Assembly (NCBI RefSeq): GCF_000312105.1
Contig: NZ_HE978637.1
Span: 888,534 to 952,533, forward strand
DNA length: 64,000 nt
Source: Aeromicrobium massiliense JC14
GTDB lineage: Bacteria > Actinomycetota > Actinomycetes > Propionibacteriales > Nocardioidaceae
Direction: 5' to 3'
Shown: one piece after another, positions 61,466 to 64,000 of the stretch
Layout: each line of letters opens with the position of its first letter
Numbering within the stretch: position 1 is the first letter of the stretch
Position numbers and translations under genes: made by a program
Notes under the pieces: model-generated
What the model was told of the DNA's origin: nothing
What the model saw: the letters and a program-made list of their open reading frames with translations, nothing else
Database searches by the model: none

Positions 61466-64000
61466 ATGAGCACGACGAGGAGTCCCGCCGAGGCCTACGC
61501 CCAGGCGAAGCGGGACCGCCAGCACCCCCATCTCGCCGACTTCCGGGGGGCCTACCCGTTCGGGCTCGACCCGTTCCAGGAGGAGGCCTGCCGGCACGTC
61601 GAGGACGGCCACGGCGTGCTGGTCGCAGCCCCCACCGGCGCGGGCAAGACCGTCGTCGGCGAGTTCGCGGTGCACCTGGCCCTCGCGCGGGGCCAGAAGG
61701 CGTTCTACACGACGCCGATCAAGGCGCTGTCGAACCAGAAGTTCCACGACCTGGTCGAGCGGCACGGCGCCGAGAACGTCGGGCTGCTCACCGGCGACAA
61801 CTCGATCAACGGCGAGGCGCCGATCGTCGTCATGACGACCGAGGTGCTGCGCAACATGCTGTACGCGGGCAGCCGCACGCTCGTCGGCCTGGCGTTCGTC
61901 GTCATGGACGAGGTGCACTACCTGGCCGACCGGTTCCGCGGTGCGGTGTGGGAGGAGGTCATCATCAACCTCCCCGAGTCCGTCTCGGTCATCGCGCTGT
62001 CGGCCACCGTCTCCAACGCCGAGGAGTTCGGCGACTGGCTCACGGAGGTGCGTGGCTCCAACGTCACCGTCATGGAGGAGCGCCGGCCCGTCCCGCTGCA
62101 CCAGCACGTGCTCGTAGGCCGCCGCATGTTCCCGCTGTTCGAGGACGACGGCATGACCGTCAACAAGGCGTTGGAGCGGGTCGCGCGCGAAGACTGGCAG
62201 CTCTCGCGCATCCCGCGCGACCGGCGCCCGGGCAAGGGCGGCAAGCGGCCGCACGCCAAGCGCTTCCACACGCCCAGCCGTCCCGACCTGGTGGCCAAGC
62301 TCGATTCCGAGGGCCTGCTGCCGGCCATCGTGTTCATCTTCAGCCGGGCCGGCTGCGACGCCGCCGTGCGGCAGTGCGCCGACGCCCGGCTGACGCTGAC
62401 CACGCCAGAGGAGCGCGAGGAGATCCGCGGCTACGTCGACGCCGCCGTCTCCGAGCTCTCCGACGACGACCTGCACGTGCTGGGCTACCACGACTTCGCC
62501 GAGTCGCTCGTGCGCGGCGTCGCCGCCCACCACGCCGGCGTCCTGCCGACGTTCAAGGAGTGCGTCGAGAAGCTGTTCAGCCGCGGCCTGGTCAAGGTCG
62601 TGTTCGCCACCGAGACGCTCGCGCTGGGCATCAACATGCCGGCCCGCTCGGTCGTGCTGGAGAAGCTGACCAAGTGGAACGGCGAGACCCACGCCGACGT
62701 CACGCCGGGGGAGTACACCCAGCTGACCGGACGCGCCGGACGCCGCGGCATCGATGTCGAGGGCCACGGGGTGGTGCTGTTCCAGCCCGGGCTCGACCCG
62801 CGCCAGGTCGCCGGCCTCGCCTCGACCCGCACCTATCCGCTCAAGTCGAGCTTCAAGCCGTCCTACAACATGGCGGTCAACCTGGTGCACCAGGTCGGAC
62901 GCTCCTCGGCGCGCGAGCTGCTGGAGCAGTCGTTCGCCCAGTTCCAGGCCGACCGCTCCGTCGTCGGGCTCGCCCGGCAGATCCACCAGGCCGAGGAGGC
63001 GCTCGAGGGCTACGCCGAGGCGGCGACCTGCCACCTGGGCGACTTCATGGAGTACCAGTCCATCCGGCGCGAGATCAGCGATCTGGAGGCTCAGGGCGCC
63101 CGGCGGCGCAAGGCTCAGGTGCGCGAGCAGGTCGTCGACTCGCTGCTGGCGCTCAAGGTCGGCGACGTCATCGACGTCCCGGCCGGCAAGTTCTCCGGGC
63201 TCGCCGTCGTGCTCGACCCGGCCAGCCAGGCCGACCGCGACGGGCCCCGCCCGCTCGTGCTCACCGAGTCGCGGCACGCCCGCCGGCTGGGCACGATCGA
63301 CTTCCCCGTGCCGGCCGAGCCGTTGCTGCGCATGCGCGTGCCGCGCCAGTTCAACGCGCGCAACGCCCAGGCCCGCCGCGACCTGGCGAACACGCTGCGT
63401 CTGCAGGCCGAGAAGGCCGACTACCAGCGCACCCGGCAGCGTCCGCGTCCCGCGCGCGACGGGCACGACGACCCGCAGATCGCCGAGCTGCGCCGCCGGA
63501 TGAAGGACCACCCCTGCCACCAGTGCCCCGACCGGGAGTCGCACGCGCGCTGGGCCGAGCGGCACCTCAAGCTCGACCGCGACACGTCCAATCAGCGCCG
63601 TCGCATCGAGCAGCGCACCAACACCGTCGCGCGCGAGTTCGACCGCGTGTGCGAGGTGCTGGAGACCCTGGGCTACCTCGACGGCGACACCGTCACCGAC
63701 GAGGGCCAGCGGCTGCAGCGGCTCTACAGCGAGTCCGACCTGCTCATCAGCGAGTGCCTGCGCCAGGGGCTGTGGAACGGTCTGGGCCCGGCCGAGCTGG
63801 CCGCGGTGCTCAGCGGGCTGACGTTCAGCAGCCGGGCGAACGAGGACACCCCAGCTCCGCGGTTCCCGAGCGAGTCGCTGCGCGAGGTCGCGGTCGACAT
63901 GGACCGGCTGGCCGGCGAGCTGGCCATGGTCGAGCGCGAGCACCGGCTGCGCTTCCTGCGTCCGCCGGACTTCGGCTTCGCGCACACCGCGTACCGGTGG
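61466..64000 (+). CDS. helY: Ski2/Mtr4-like RNA helicase HelY, 3' end cut by window edge
   Basis: The frame stays open for 845 codons to the window end, so the C-terminus is missing. Walker A APTGAGKT lies near residue 55, DEVHYLAD is motif II (near 150), ALSAT is motif III, and QLTGRAGRRG is motif VI (near 420). This is the HelY group related to Mtr4/Ski2, thought to act on RNA. Four Cys/His residues in HPCHQCPDRESH (near 680) may bind zinc. It follows the lipid kinase gene and matches Rv2092c by position. Note the other Ski2-like helicase at 19548, which carries DUF3516 instead. Confidence 0.94.
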   Translation, partial: MSTTRSPAEAYAQAKRDRQHPHLADFRGAYPFGLDPFQEEACRHVEDGHGVLVAAPTGAGKTVVGEFAVHLALARGQKAFYTTPIKALSNQKFHDLVERHGAENVGLLTGDNSINGEAPIVVMTTEVLRNMLYAGSRTLVGLAFVVMDEVHYLADRFRGAVWEEVIINLPESVSVIALSATVSNAEEFGDWLTEVRGSNVTVMEERRPVPLHQHVLVGRRMFPLFEDDGMTVNKALERVAREDWQLSRIPRDRRPGKGGKRPHAKRFHTPSRPDLVAKLDSEGLLPAIVFIFSRAGCDAAVRQCADARLTLTTPEEREEIRGYVDAAVSELSDDDLHVLGYHDFAESLVRGVAAHHAGVLPTFKECVEKLFSRGLVKVVFATETLALGINMPARSVVLEKLTKWNGETHADVTPGEYTQLTGRAGRRGIDVEGHGVVLFQPGLDPRQVAGLASTRTYPLKSSFKPSYNMAVNLVHQVGRSSARELLEQSFAQFQADRSVVGLARQIHQAEEALEGYAEAATCHLGDFMEYQSIRREISDLEAQGARRRKAQVREQVVDSLLALKVGDVIDVPAGKFSGLAVVLDPASQADRDGPRPLVLTESRHARRLGTIDFPVPAEPLLRMRVPRQFNARNAQARRDLANTLRLQAEKADYQRTRQRPRPARDGHDDPQIAELRRRMKDHPCHQCPDRESHARWAERHLKLDRDTSNQRRRIEQRTNTVAREFDRVCEVLETLGYLDGDTVTDEGQRLQRLYSESDLLISECLRQGLWNGLGPAELAAVLSGLTFSSRANEDTPAPRFPSESLREVAVDMDRLAGELAMVEREHRLRFLRPPDFGFAHTAYRW

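Noticed and set aside
61439-63985. 848-residue minus-strand frame opposite the end of the window
   Set aside because: It is the antisense shadow of helY. The plus-strand frame contains all superfamily 2 helicase motifs and only lacks a stop because the window ends.

Overview
The window is very GC-rich, densely coded DNA from an actinobacterium. Markers are a complete Pup-proteasome system (arc/mpa, dop, pup, prcB, prcA, pafA, pafB, pafC), mycothiol ligase MshC, F420-type and DUF222/HNH families, and a HelY-type helicase. The gene order mshC, PAC2, metH, RecB-like, trmI, arc, dop, pup, prcBA, pafA, pafBC, tatAC, helY matches, from memory, the Mycobacterium tuberculosis Rv2092c to Rv2136c neighbourhood. 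The combination with a putrescine oxidase module and many leaderless genes suggests Nocardioidaceae (Aeromicrobium- or Nocardioides-like). That assignment is inference.

Layout. 1-3.1 kb: end of an acyl-CoA dehydrogenase gene, a MarR regulator, a zinc alcohol dehydrogenase and a small FKBP. 3.1-10 kb: an overlapping operon of zinc metallopeptidase, CPBP protease and HrpA helicase, then a divergent DUF445 membrane protein. 10-10.5 kb: a non-coding, hairpin-rich stretch and tRNA-Leu(GAG) with promoter and intrinsic terminator. 10.5-15.2 kb: polyamine catabolism (TetR with a 21-bp operator, putrescine oxidase, double UspA, APC permease). 15.3-18.8 kb: two paralogous membrane diguanylate cyclases around a patatin lipase. 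18.8-31.5 kb: housekeeping and poorly known genes (DUF3516 helicase, LLM oxidoreductase, DksA-type zinc finger, a MoxR/VWA pair next to an SRPBCC gene, M20 peptidase, aldo/keto reductase, UppP). 31.6-45.1 kb: CorA, MshC, PAC2, a three-gene iron redox operon, MetH, HAD, RecB-like nuclease, M50 protease, TrmI. 45.1-47.4 kb: an insertion-like interval with a RibD-like reductase, an SOS-box-bearing HNH endonuclease and repeats. 47.4-64 kb: the Pup-proteasome cluster interrupted by accessory genes, then pafBC-tatAC, a diacylglycerol kinase-like gene and helY running off the end.

How the genes work together. ARC, PrcA and PrcB form the ATPase and 20S core, PafA attaches Pup, and Dop removes it. PafB and PafC are WYL regulators linked elsewhere to the DNA-damage response; the HNH gene upstream carries a LexA-type box and possibly a partial PafBC-type promoter. 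TatA and TatC export folded proteins. MshC makes the thiol buffer, and the iron redox operon beside metH may serve a related redox function that is not characterised.

The strongest window-wide signal is promoter architecture. About twenty genes start exactly six or seven bases after a TANNNT hexamer (often TAGGGT, TAGGCT, TACGGT or TAGCGT), as expected for leaderless mRNAs. This was used to choose several start codons. No CRISPR array, transposase, rRNA or replication origin was seen.
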